Shown here piece by piece: positions 8,459 through 16,400 of a DNA stretch of 64,000 nucleotides (positions are counted from its first letter, which is position 1; each line of letters starts with the position of its first letter). A program made the position numbers and the translations under genes. The notes below the pieces were generated by a model. The model had not been told where the DNA came from and searched no databases. It saw only the letters and a list, made by a program, of their open reading frames with translations. This stretch comes from JBHIET01 sp046760785 (GTDB lineage Bacteria; Chloroflexota; Anaerolineae; B4-G1), in contig JBHIET010000003.1 in the NCBI GenBank assembly GCA_046760785.1, positions 1 through 64,000 on the forward strand, read 5' to 3'.

Positions 8459-9855
8459 CTTCCAATCACCTCCCGCAACGCATCCGCCAGCCTGTCTATG
8501 TCGTCTCTGGCGTGAATTTCGGTCACGCAGTAGAGGGCGCTGTGGCCCAGTTCGGGAAACTCTTGAGTCAAATCCTTGCCGCCAAAGATTTCTCGTGCCA
8601 GGAGTGCCTCGTTGATCTCGGCCACCGTCTTACCCGTGCCGTCGAAATTGACGACAAATTCCTGGAAATGGGGGGCCTGAAAAAAGGGCGCGCTCACACC
8701 CCCAATCCCGTCCAGTTTCAACATCGCGTAGCGTGCGCGCGCCATGATGCTCTCCCCGATCTCGGCCAGCCCCTGCGGCCCCATCAGCGCCAGGTACACC
8801 CCCGCCGTGATGCCCCACAGCGCGGCCGCCGTGCCCACCCACTCCTTCCCCTCCTCCCGCACGGCAAAGGAGGTACGCTCGTAGGCCACGTCGCCAAAGC
8901 CGTACTCTCCGGGGACGCGGGTCGGCGCGAGGCCAAACAGCCGGGAGGGATATTCCATCACGTACTCCTCTTCATCCCGCGTGGCGATGTATCCCGCCTG
9001 GGCGCCGCCGAACTGCATATGCATTCCCAGCGGCTGGATGTCGCCGCAGACGATGTCGGCGCCATAATCGGCCGGCGGGGTCAACACCCCCAGCGAGATC
9101 GGGTTGGCCCCGACGACACAGATCGCGCCGTGCTCGTGGGCGATTTGGGCGATCTCCTCCCCGTGGGTCTCGATGAAGCCCAGGTAAGATGGGTTCTCGA
9201 AATAGACAGCCGCCGTCTTCTCAGAAATCTCAGCCTTGAGTGCGTCCAGGTTCATCTGTCCCGTCGCGGCGTCGTAGTCCACCAGCTTGACCTCAACGTT
9301 GGGTTTGCAATAGTCCCTGATCTTGGACAGTAGAGCGGTGTTGATGATCCTGGCGAGCAGCACTGCGCGCCTCCCCGTCAAACGGCAGGCCATGCGGAGC
9401 GATGTGGCGGTGGCCTGGAAGCCGTCGTAGGTCGGGACGTTGACCACATCCATGTTCAGGAGCTCGCCCATCATGCTGGCGTACTCAAAGAGCGCCTGGA
9501 ACCGGCCGTGGTCGTCGTAGGGTTCGCCTGCGTAGGCGGTCAGGAACTCGCCGCGCCGGTTGATCTCGTCGCACACGGCCGGCACGTGATGCTGGTAGCA
9601 TCCGGCTCCCAGGAAGCTGAGGTACTCATCGGCGGTTTTGTTCTTCGCCAGAATGCCCTCCACGTGCCGCTTCAGAGCATACTCGGACAAGAGAGGCTCA
9701 GGCAAGTTCATCCTTCGCCTGAGCCTGAGATTCTCAGGAACGTCCTCGTAAAAGTCCTCTGTACTTTCCGCCCCAACCTCTTCCAGCATCCGCTTTTTCA
9801 CTGCGGGCACGGAATTGGGGATATAGGGATAAACAGTCGTTCGTTCTTCGCTCAT
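8455..9855 (-). CDS. gcvPA: Glycine dehydrogenase (decarboxylating) subunit 1
   Basis: 466 aa, N-terminal half of the split P-protein. Opens with TVYPYIPNSVPAVKKRMLEEVG, followed by FLGAGCYQHHVPAVCDEI, TAYAGEPYDDHGRFQALFEYASMMGELLNMDVVN and the GDIQPLGMHMQFGGAQAGYI segment, all diagnostic. ATG 9855 was chosen because GGAGGAAC precedes it by a good distance; an upstream GTG/ATG at 9870 is less likely. No glycine riboswitch is recognisable in the ~140 bp upstream, which is mostly occupied by the terminator of the preceding operon. Confidence 0.96.
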   Translation of the reverse strand: MSEERTTVYPYIPNSVPAVKKRMLEEVGAESTEDFYEDVPENLRLRRRMNLPEPLLSEYALKRHVEGILAKNKTADEYLSFLGAGCYQHHVPAVCDEINRRGEFLTAYAGEPYDDHGRFQALFEYASMMGELLNMDVVNVPTYDGFQATATSLRMACRLTGRRAVLLARIINTALLSKIRDYCKPNVEVKLVDYDAATGQMNLDALKAEISEKTAAVYFENPSYLGFIETHGEEIAQIAHEHGAICVVGANPISLGVLTPPADYGADIVCGDIQPLGMHMQFGGAQAGYIATRDEEEYVMEYPSRLFGLAPTRVPGEYGFGDVAYERTSFAVREEGKEWVGTAAALWGITAGVYLALMGPQGLAEIGESIMARARYAMLKLDGIGGVSAPFFQAPHFQEFVVNFDGTGKTVAEINEALLAREIFGGKDLTQEFPELGHSALYCVTEIHARDDIDRLADALREVIGR

Positions 9856-9910
9856 GCTTCGTTCCTCCACTGATTTTGTCTTGGTCCACGGGGCTTTCCT
9901 GCGGACCGAT

Positions 9911-9939
9911 ATTGTACCACAAACTCGCCCCCAAAAGAA
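9911..9939 (-). promoter_or_regulatory. Possible gcvPA promoter
   Basis: On the minus strand TACAAT (plus 9911-9916) lies 17 nt after TTCTTT, about 55 nt upstream of the gcvPA start. The -35 match is poor, so this is tentative. Confidence 0.3.
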
Positions 9940-9972
9940 ACGGCGAGCGAATCGGTTCCAATCCGCTCGCCG
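9934..9972 (-). terminator. Intrinsic terminator of the MacAB-type operon
   Basis: CGGCGAGCG (9941-9949) and CGCTCGCCG (9964-9972) form a 9-bp perfect stem. On the minus strand it is followed by TTTCTTTT. It sits 28 bp after the permease stop. Confidence 0.75.
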
Positions 9973-9999
9973 CGAGGAGAAATACCGCTCAGCATCCAG

Positions 10000-11247
10000 T
10001 TACTCGTATCGCAGCGCGTCAATCGGGTTCAAGAGCGAGGCCCGTCGGGCGGGGTAGATGCCGAAGAAGAGCCCCACCGCCGCAGAGAAAGTCGTCGCCA
10101 GCAGCACCGATTGGATTGTGAGGACAGCGCGGAAGTCCTCAACCAGCGTGGAGATGACCGCTGCCCCCAGTGCCCCCAGGCCGATGCCCATAACACCTCC
10201 CACCAGCGAAAGCAACATCGCCTCGATGAGGAACTGCCACAGGATGTCCCGCCGCCGCGCCCCCACCGCCTTGCGCAGCCCGATCTCCCGCGTGCGCTCC
10301 GTCACCGAGACGAGCATGATGTTCATAATCCCGATGCCGCCCACCAGCAGACTTATGCCCGCGATTGCGCCCAGGAAAACCGTCAGCACGCCGGTAATCT
10401 GACCGAAGACATTAATAATATCGGCCTGGCTGACGATGGAGAAATCGTCCTCATCGCTGAATTCAATGCCGTGCCGTTCACGCAGGATGGCCGCGACCTG
10501 CTCGGCCGCTGCGTCAATGCGGTCATCGCTGCTCGCCTGGATGATGATGAGTGAGACCTTGTACTCACCGGAACGACTGCGAGACGGAAAAAGGCGAGTT
10601 TGGGCCGTCGCCAGGGGGACCAGAACAGTATTGTCCTCATCCCCCATCTGAGATCCCCCCTTCTCTTCCAGCACGCCGATGATGCGAAAGGGAATCCCGT
10701 TAATCTTCACCATCTGCTCCAGTGGATAAGGATTGTCAGGAAAAAGCTCTTCCACAACGGTCTTTCCCAGCAGGGCGACCCGTGCTCGGCTGTTCATATC
10801 CTCCTGATCGAAGAACATCCCCATCTCCACAGGCCAATTGCGCACGTTGGAGAAAACGGGGGTAACGCCCAGCACCTGAGCCACCGTATCTCGTTTTGCG
10901 GTGGCGACCGATGTCGAACGGATTTCCTCAGGAGAGATGGCCGCCACGTCAGGGGCGCGAATAGGGTCGCGCAGCGCCTCCACATCCCCGTTGGTCAACT
11001 CAGCCATGCTGCCGCCGCCCATGCCGGGCGGCCCCGCATTGTCCATCGAACCGGGCATGACGAAGAGCAGGTTGGAACCCATGCCCCGGAACTGCTCCTC
11101 GATGTAAACCGAGACCCCCTCACCCGCCGACATCAGTGTGATGACCGCACCGACGCCGATGATGATGCCCAACATTGTGAGAGCTGCTCGCAATTTGTTG
11201 GCTGCGAGGGCACGGAAGGCCAGGCGCATGCTCTCCAGGATGTTCAC
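10000..11247 (-). CDS. MacB-like ABC transporter permease (FtsX-type)
   Basis: 415 aa. TM1 at about residues 20-42 (LTMLGIIIGVGAVITLMSAGEG), then a large extracytoplasmic MacB-PCD domain (about 45-275), then three C-terminal TM segments (about 285-400) with the FtsX signature GGIGIMNIMLVSVTERTREIGLRKAVGA. It ends YPARRASLLNPIDALRYE, the standard C-terminus of MacB-type permeases. Unlike E. coli MacB, the ATPase is separate. It overlaps the ATPase gene by 4 bp and forms an exporter with the adaptor encoded upstream. Substrate unknown. Confidence 0.92.
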   Translation of the reverse strand: MNILESMRLAFRALAANKLRAALTMLGIIIGVGAVITLMSAGEGVSVYIEEQFRGMGSNLLFVMPGSMDNAGPPGMGGGSMAELTNGDVEALRDPIRAPDVAAISPEEIRSTSVATAKRDTVAQVLGVTPVFSNVRNWPVEMGMFFDQEDMNSRARVALLGKTVVEELFPDNPYPLEQMVKINGIPFRIIGVLEEKGGSQMGDEDNTVLVPLATAQTRLFPSRSRSGEYKVSLIIIQASSDDRIDAAAEQVAAILRERHGIEFSDEDDFSIVSQADIINVFGQITGVLTVFLGAIAGISLLVGGIGIMNIMLVSVTERTREIGLRKAVGARRRDILWQFLIEAMLLSLVGGVMGIGLGALGAAVISTLVEDFRAVLTIQSVLLATTFSAAVGLFFGIYPARRASLLNPIDALRYE

Positions 11248-11972
11248 GCTTCCTCACCTCCCGCCACAGCCACCAGTGGCTCCGCCACCATCTCATTGTG
11301 AGTGATCAACCCATCGTGCAGATGCACGATTCGCCCGGCGTGTCGTGCAATCGTCGAATCGTGCGTCACCACCACCACCGTGATCCCACGCTCCCGATTC
11401 AACCCCTGCAGCACCGCCATCACCTCGGCCCCCGACTTGCTGTCCAGATTCCCCGTCGGCTCGTCTGCCAGAATGATGGCCGGGTCGTTCACCAGCGCTC
11501 GCGCAATCGCCACCCGCTGCTGCTCGCCCCCGGAGAGTTCCGTGGGTGTGTGCTCTATGCGGTCCGCCAGCCCCACTGCCTCCAGCGCCTGCCGCGCCCG
11601 CTTCCGCCGCTCGGCCCGTCCCACTCCCGCGTAGACCAGCGGCAGCATCACGTTCTCGAAGGCAGTCGTGCGCGCCAGCAGGTTGAAGGTCTGGAACACG
11701 AAGCCGATCTTGCGGTTGCGGATCGCCGCCAGGTGGTCGTCGTCGAGGCGGCTGACATCTTTACTCCCCAGCAGGTACGTGCCCGAGGTGGGCTGATCGA
11801 GACAGCCAATGATGTTCATCAATGTGGACTTGCCGGAGCCGGAGGGGCCCATAATGGCCACCATCTGCCCCGCGTTTACCTCCAGCGAAGCGCCGCGCAG
11901 GGCGTGTACCTCCACCTCGCCCATCTGATATACTTTGGTGATGTCCTGCAGTTCAATGACTGGCGATGTCAC
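11244..11972 (-). CDS. ABC transporter ATP-binding protein, MacB/LolD type
   Basis: 242 aa. Walker A GPSGSGKST, Q-loop FQTFNLL, signature LSGGEQQRVAIARAL, Walker B ILADEPTGNLD and the switch His in VVVTHD are all intact. NEMV...AGGEEA forms a short C-terminal tail. It belongs to the MacB/LolD/FtsE class of mechanotransmission exporters. Spacing is 16 bp from the adaptor stop, with a 4-bp overlap with the permease. Confidence 0.95.
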   Translation of the reverse strand: MTSPVIELQDITKVYQMGEVEVHALRGASLEVNAGQMVAIMGPSGSGKSTLMNIIGCLDQPTSGTYLLGSKDVSRLDDDHLAAIRNRKIGFVFQTFNLLARTTAFENVMLPLVYAGVGRAERRKRARQALEAVGLADRIEHTPTELSGGEQQRVAIARALVNDPAIILADEPTGNLDSKSGAEVMAVLQGLNRERGITVVVVTHDSTIARHAGRIVHLHDGLITHNEMVAEPLVAVAGGEEA

Positions 11973-11988
11973 TTGCGCCTCCTTGCCC

Positions 11989-13362
11989 TTACGGATGCTG
12001 GAAATCGAAAGGTGTGGACTTCACCAAGACGACCACGTCGCCCTCGGAAAGACCATCGAGCACCTGAGCGACCCCCTCGTAGCGCACCCCTAACTCCACA
12101 TCCACGCGCTCGACGGTGTCCCCCACCTTCCGGTTCACGTAGGTCTGTCCCGTGGTACGGTCCACACGCACTACCCAGGTGGGGATGGTCAATACGTCGG
12201 TGAGTTCTTCCACCACGATGGTCGCATTGGCAGTCATATCGGCGCGGACGGGTGCATCGGTGGGCGACAGCCTGATAGTCACCTCGTAGTAGACGACCCC
12301 ACCCTCAAACGTGGCCGCCGGCGCAATTTTCTCGACGGTGCCAGCGATGGCAGTGTCCGGGAGTGCATCGAGCGTCACCTCAGCGGTCTGCCCCTCTACC
12401 AGCCGCCCCACGTCCATCTCGTCCACGCTGACGGCGATGCGGAAGTCGGAGGTATCGAGCAAGGTAATGGCCGGCAGCCCGGTCGCGGCCATCTCATTGG
12501 CGGTTACGTTGACCGCCGCGACGACGCCGTCGAAGGGAGCAAGCAGCGTGGCCTTCTCCAAATCGTTGTGGGCCTTTTCCAGGCCCAGTTCCGCCGCATC
12601 CACGTCTAACTGGGCAGCCTCGATATCCGCGTCACTGGCCCCTTCTAGCAATTTATCAAGATTATCCTGAGCCTGCTGCAGCGCGTGGTAGGCGCGGGTT
12701 ACCTCGTTCCGAGCGGTAGTCAGTTGAAATTCTGAATTCTCGACCGCCCGGTTGTACGCACCCAGCGCATCCAGGTAGGCGTTGTGGGCCATCTCCGTCC
12801 ACTTGTTGCTCTCGCCCAAACGCGCAACCATATCTTGATACGTGCGATAGGTCTCATCTCGGGCATAGGCGGCCGCCCGCACCTCATCGCCCACCGAAAC
12901 GCTGTGTTCCGTCAGGGTCAGATTTGACTTGGCCGCCTCATAAGCCGCCGCCGCGTCGCTGACGGCGGCACGCGCCACTTCGACGTCCGCCTCGTCCGGC
13001 GGCTCCTGCAGCCGTTCGAGTCGCAGTTGAGCCGCACGGAGGCTGATCTCCGCCTGCTGCACGGCGAACTCCAGGTCAGTGGTACCTAACCGCGCCAGCA
13101 CCTCGCCAGCCTCGACTGTGTCTCCCACCTCTACCGCCACCTCAGCGACCCGACCAGGCAGATCGAAATCCAGGCCCACACGGGCCTGTGGCTCGACGCT
13201 GCCGCTGGACGAGACGGCCACGAGGATCCTGCCCCGTTCCACGACGGCGGAGCGGGTCTCGTCCTCCGGCTGTTGCGCCTGCCGCATCCGCCAAGCGACC
13301 CCACCAATGACCACCGCGATGACGACGGCACCAAAAATCACGTAGATCGTAGTACGTTTCAT
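11989..13362 (-). CDS. HlyD/MacA-family efflux adaptor (membrane fusion protein)
   Basis: 457 aa. The N-terminal anchor is at about residues 5-25 (IYVIFGAVVIAVVIGGVAW). A biotinyl-lipoyl-like half (GRVAEVAVEVGDTVEAGEVLARL), a long alpha-helical hairpin (about 100-260), the second lipoyl half (ATLLAPFDGVVAAVNV) and beta-barrel/membrane-proximal parts follow. ATG 13362 is preceded by GGAGAGGAAACG. It is the first gene of the operon. In a monoderm-like cell envelope such adaptors need not reach an outer-membrane channel. Confidence 0.9.
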   Translation of the reverse strand: MKRTTIYVIFGAVVIAVVIGGVAWRMRQAQQPEDETRSAVVERGRILVAVSSSGSVEPQARVGLDFDLPGRVAEVAVEVGDTVEAGEVLARLGTTDLEFAVQQAEISLRAAQLRLERLQEPPDEADVEVARAAVSDAAAAYEAAKSNLTLTEHSVSVGDEVRAAAYARDETYRTYQDMVARLGESNKWTEMAHNAYLDALGAYNRAVENSEFQLTTARNEVTRAYHALQQAQDNLDKLLEGASDADIEAAQLDVDAAELGLEKAHNDLEKATLLAPFDGVVAAVNVTANEMAATGLPAITLLDTSDFRIAVSVDEMDVGRLVEGQTAEVTLDALPDTAIAGTVEKIAPAATFEGGVVYYEVTIRLSPTDAPVRADMTANATIVVEELTDVLTIPTWVVRVDRTTGQTYVNRKVGDTVERVDVELGVRYEGVAQVLDGLSEGDVVVLVKSTPFDFQHP

Positions 13363-13395
13363 CGTTTCCTCTCCATTTGTGACCAAAGTCCAAAG

Positions 13396-13437
13396 ATGAC
13401 CGGGGTCATATTATAGGCAACACGAGGGAAATGTCAA
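13396..13437 (-). promoter_or_regulatory. Strong promoter with overlapping palindromic operator candidate
   Basis: On the minus strand TTGACA (plus 13432-13437), 16-nt spacer, TATAAT (plus 13410-13415), both hexamers perfect. Immediately downstream, over the expected start site, lies ATGACC-2-GGTCAT (13396-13409), a plausible repressor or activator site for the efflux operon. No regulator gene is adjacent. Confidence 0.75.
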
Positions 13438-13475
13438 GGGGAAAGATGCAGAATGGAGGATGCAAGAAGCAAGTA

Positions 13476-16400
13476 TTAAACCAACGCCATCTTACGCAAC
13501 CGCGCCGGCAGTAGCGGCGCTAGCAACGCCCACTCCTCCGGTGTGAGGGCACGCATGAGTACTAACCCCACCAGGTAGACAATCAGGCTTGTCAAGAGCG
13601 CCAGCGGGAGATTGTAAGATGCCAGTGCCAAGGCCACGGCGCCCATCATCAGACCGACCAACGCGGGCCGGCCCAACGCTCGAACCCACCCCACCGACCC
13701 TAGGCGACGGCGCAGGTCGGCATAGAACAGCAACACCAGCAAGAATTCACCGGCAATGATAATCCACGCGGAGGCAACGTAGCTGAACGCCTGCACAAAG
13801 AGCAAATTCGCCGCTACGGTGAAGACTACGCGCACGCCAGAGGCCAGGAACACGTAGCGCTGGCGATTGAGAGCGATGAGCACGTAGTTGGTCAGGCTGT
13901 TGATCCAGCCGAAAAGGATAGACCAGACCAGGAACCGCAAGACTATCGCACCATGAGGGAGAAATGCCGACCCACTCAGCAGCCCCACAAGTGATGTCGC
14001 CAGGAGGGTCACGAACATGGCCGCCGGCAGCGCGATCATTATCAGCAATTTCACTGACAAACAGTATGACCGTTGTAATCCCTGCAAGTCCTGCGCTGCC
14101 TGGCGCGACATCACCGGGAAGACAGCAAAGGTGAACATTGCCGGGATGATATTGAGTGCATCCACCCACTTGCGGGCCGCGTCGTACCAGCCCGCGGCCG
14201 CGTCGCCTTGCAGGTACTGCAAGAAAAAGCCGTTGATGCCGAAGAAGAGCGCCTGTAACAGCAGCGCGACCATCAACGGCCAACTTTCGGCCAGCATCGT
14301 GCGCTGGAGAGACCAGTCCATACGCCCACGCCCGCGTGGCAACCCGGCCCAGATCAACCGCCGGGCCAGCAGCGCCAGCATGGTCAGCGTCGCCACGTTC
14401 GTCAGAATCGAAGCCCCTGCCAGCCCCACAATCCCCAGCCCTCCGACCAGCGCCAGCACGCCCAGCGTAACCTTGACGATGGTCGTCACAGTCTGAATAG
14501 CGGCGGGAACCTCGTGCTTCTCGAAGGCACGGAAGAGCACCGTCAGGCCGTTCGCAATACTCCCCGGCAACAGGCCCACATAGAGCAGGACGACTGCCCA
14601 GACTGTCTCGCCGACCAGAGGTGTGCCTAACGCCTGCCGTCCGGCCAGGAAACTGCCCAGCAGCGGAATCGCCGCCACAAAGAGCAGCAGCCGCAGCACC
14701 GTTGAGTTGGCGAAATATCGGCGTGCGCGGGTACGGTCTCGGGCCACTTCACGCATCAGATGCATTTCCAGCCCGAAATTGGCCATGATATCGAACCAGC
14801 CGTAGATGATCACCGCCGTGAAGTATCTTCCATTCCCCACTGGCCCCAGGATGCGGGCCATCAAAGCGGCGAAGGCCATGTCAATCGCCCGGTTGAAGAG
14901 ATTAAGGATGATGGGGGCGATGGAGTTCTTCGCCACCCGCCTGACGGTACTGGCGTCGTCTTCCTCGCGGTAGAAGAAGCGCCACAGGTAGAGGCCCGCC
15001 AGGAAGAGCACCACCATTCCGGCGATGAAGCTGATGAAGGCACCCACCTTCACACTATCGGGGCTGTACTTGAAGCGTACGGTCCACGCGCCAGGCGAAA
15101 GCAACACGCCCCGGAAGTTGTCATCCACGCGATAGATCTCGACCTGCTGCTCGGCCTCTTCGCCACTCCCCTGCGGCCGCACGAAGGCCTTCCAGCCGGG
15201 GAAGTAGGAGTCAGCCAGCACGAGCCAACTCGGTTCGGAGACGGTCGCGTCCACGAACACTTCGTTGATGGTGTAGCTGGATACTCGTTGCTCGATACTG
15301 GACGCTGGTTGCGCAGCGCCGGTATCCGACACCGAGGTTCCAGCATCAAGGATCACATAGTTGCGGAGGTCGTAGAATTGCACAGCGGTGCCAAAGTCCT
15401 CGGTCTCCAGCGTCGCCGAGGCCGGCAGCGTGAAGGCACGGGGCATCGCACCGAGGTTCTCGTACACCCGCACCGCCTCGTCCTGGTAGACCAGTTGGTA
15501 CTTGGGGCTTTCGATCTCCACCTCGGTGATGACGTACTTGACGTTGAGCAGATCGGTGAGGGGACTATCGAGGCTCGACAGATTATGGAAGGAGGCGATG
15601 AGGTTGTACAAGGTCTCGTTCTGCGGCTCAATGAGCGCCATGTAATCGCGGTACTGAGCGGTGAAGAGCGAATCGTAGCCATTAACGGCCTGAAAGCCAT
15701 AGAACATGCCCACGTTGGGATTCATCGTCTTGGTGGTGCCGGGCGGGGTGAAGGTGGCGTAGCGCCAGAGGGAAGTGTCTTGTTTCAAGAACTCGATCAC
15801 CGGCGGGGTGTAGTCCAACAGCGCCGGGTTCACCGCAGGGCCAAAGCCCGCGCCGAAGGAGACGAGGTCCAGCACCAGCAGTCCCACCACCAGGAACTCC
15901 CACACAGGCCTGCCCTGAGCATGGTCGAAGGGCCGGCGGCAGACAAAGATCGGGCAGCGACTCACACGCAGGACGATGCCGGTTCCCATCAGCAACAACC
16001 CAAAGAGCGCCACCCACTTGAACTCGTAGGAGTAAAAGGCGCGATGATCGGGGAAAGCCGCCGGAGCCTTCGCCAGCGAGAGGAAGACCCGCTCCACCAG
16101 CGGCTCGATCTGGGCGAAGAAGACCCGGCTGAGGGCCAGGCCGACCAGCGTGGCGAGCCCGCCCCAGAAGGCCAGCGCAGCGAGCAAGGATACCGGTGAG
16201 AAGGAAGCCTGGAGCAGAAGCAGATTGCAGATTCGAGATGGCAAACTCGAGATTACGCGTTGTGTGTTGCGTGTTGCGTATTGCTCCCTTGCTCCCTTGC
16301 TCCCTTGCTCCTTTGCCCCTCTGCTCTTCTGCACCGCCTCCACCCCAAACCCCGCCAACACGGCCACTGCGACCGTGAGCGGAAAGACCCAACGGAAGGG

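Noticed and set aside
9856..9999. Possible glycine riboswitch upstream of gcvPA
   Set aside because: The interval is taken by a terminator hairpin and a short promoter region; no tandem glycine aptamer features are visible.
14760..16199. 479-aa open frame on the plus strand inside the YfhO-flippase gene
   Set aside because: Rich in His, Gln and Glu with no motif. It is the antisense of conserved membrane-protein sequence.
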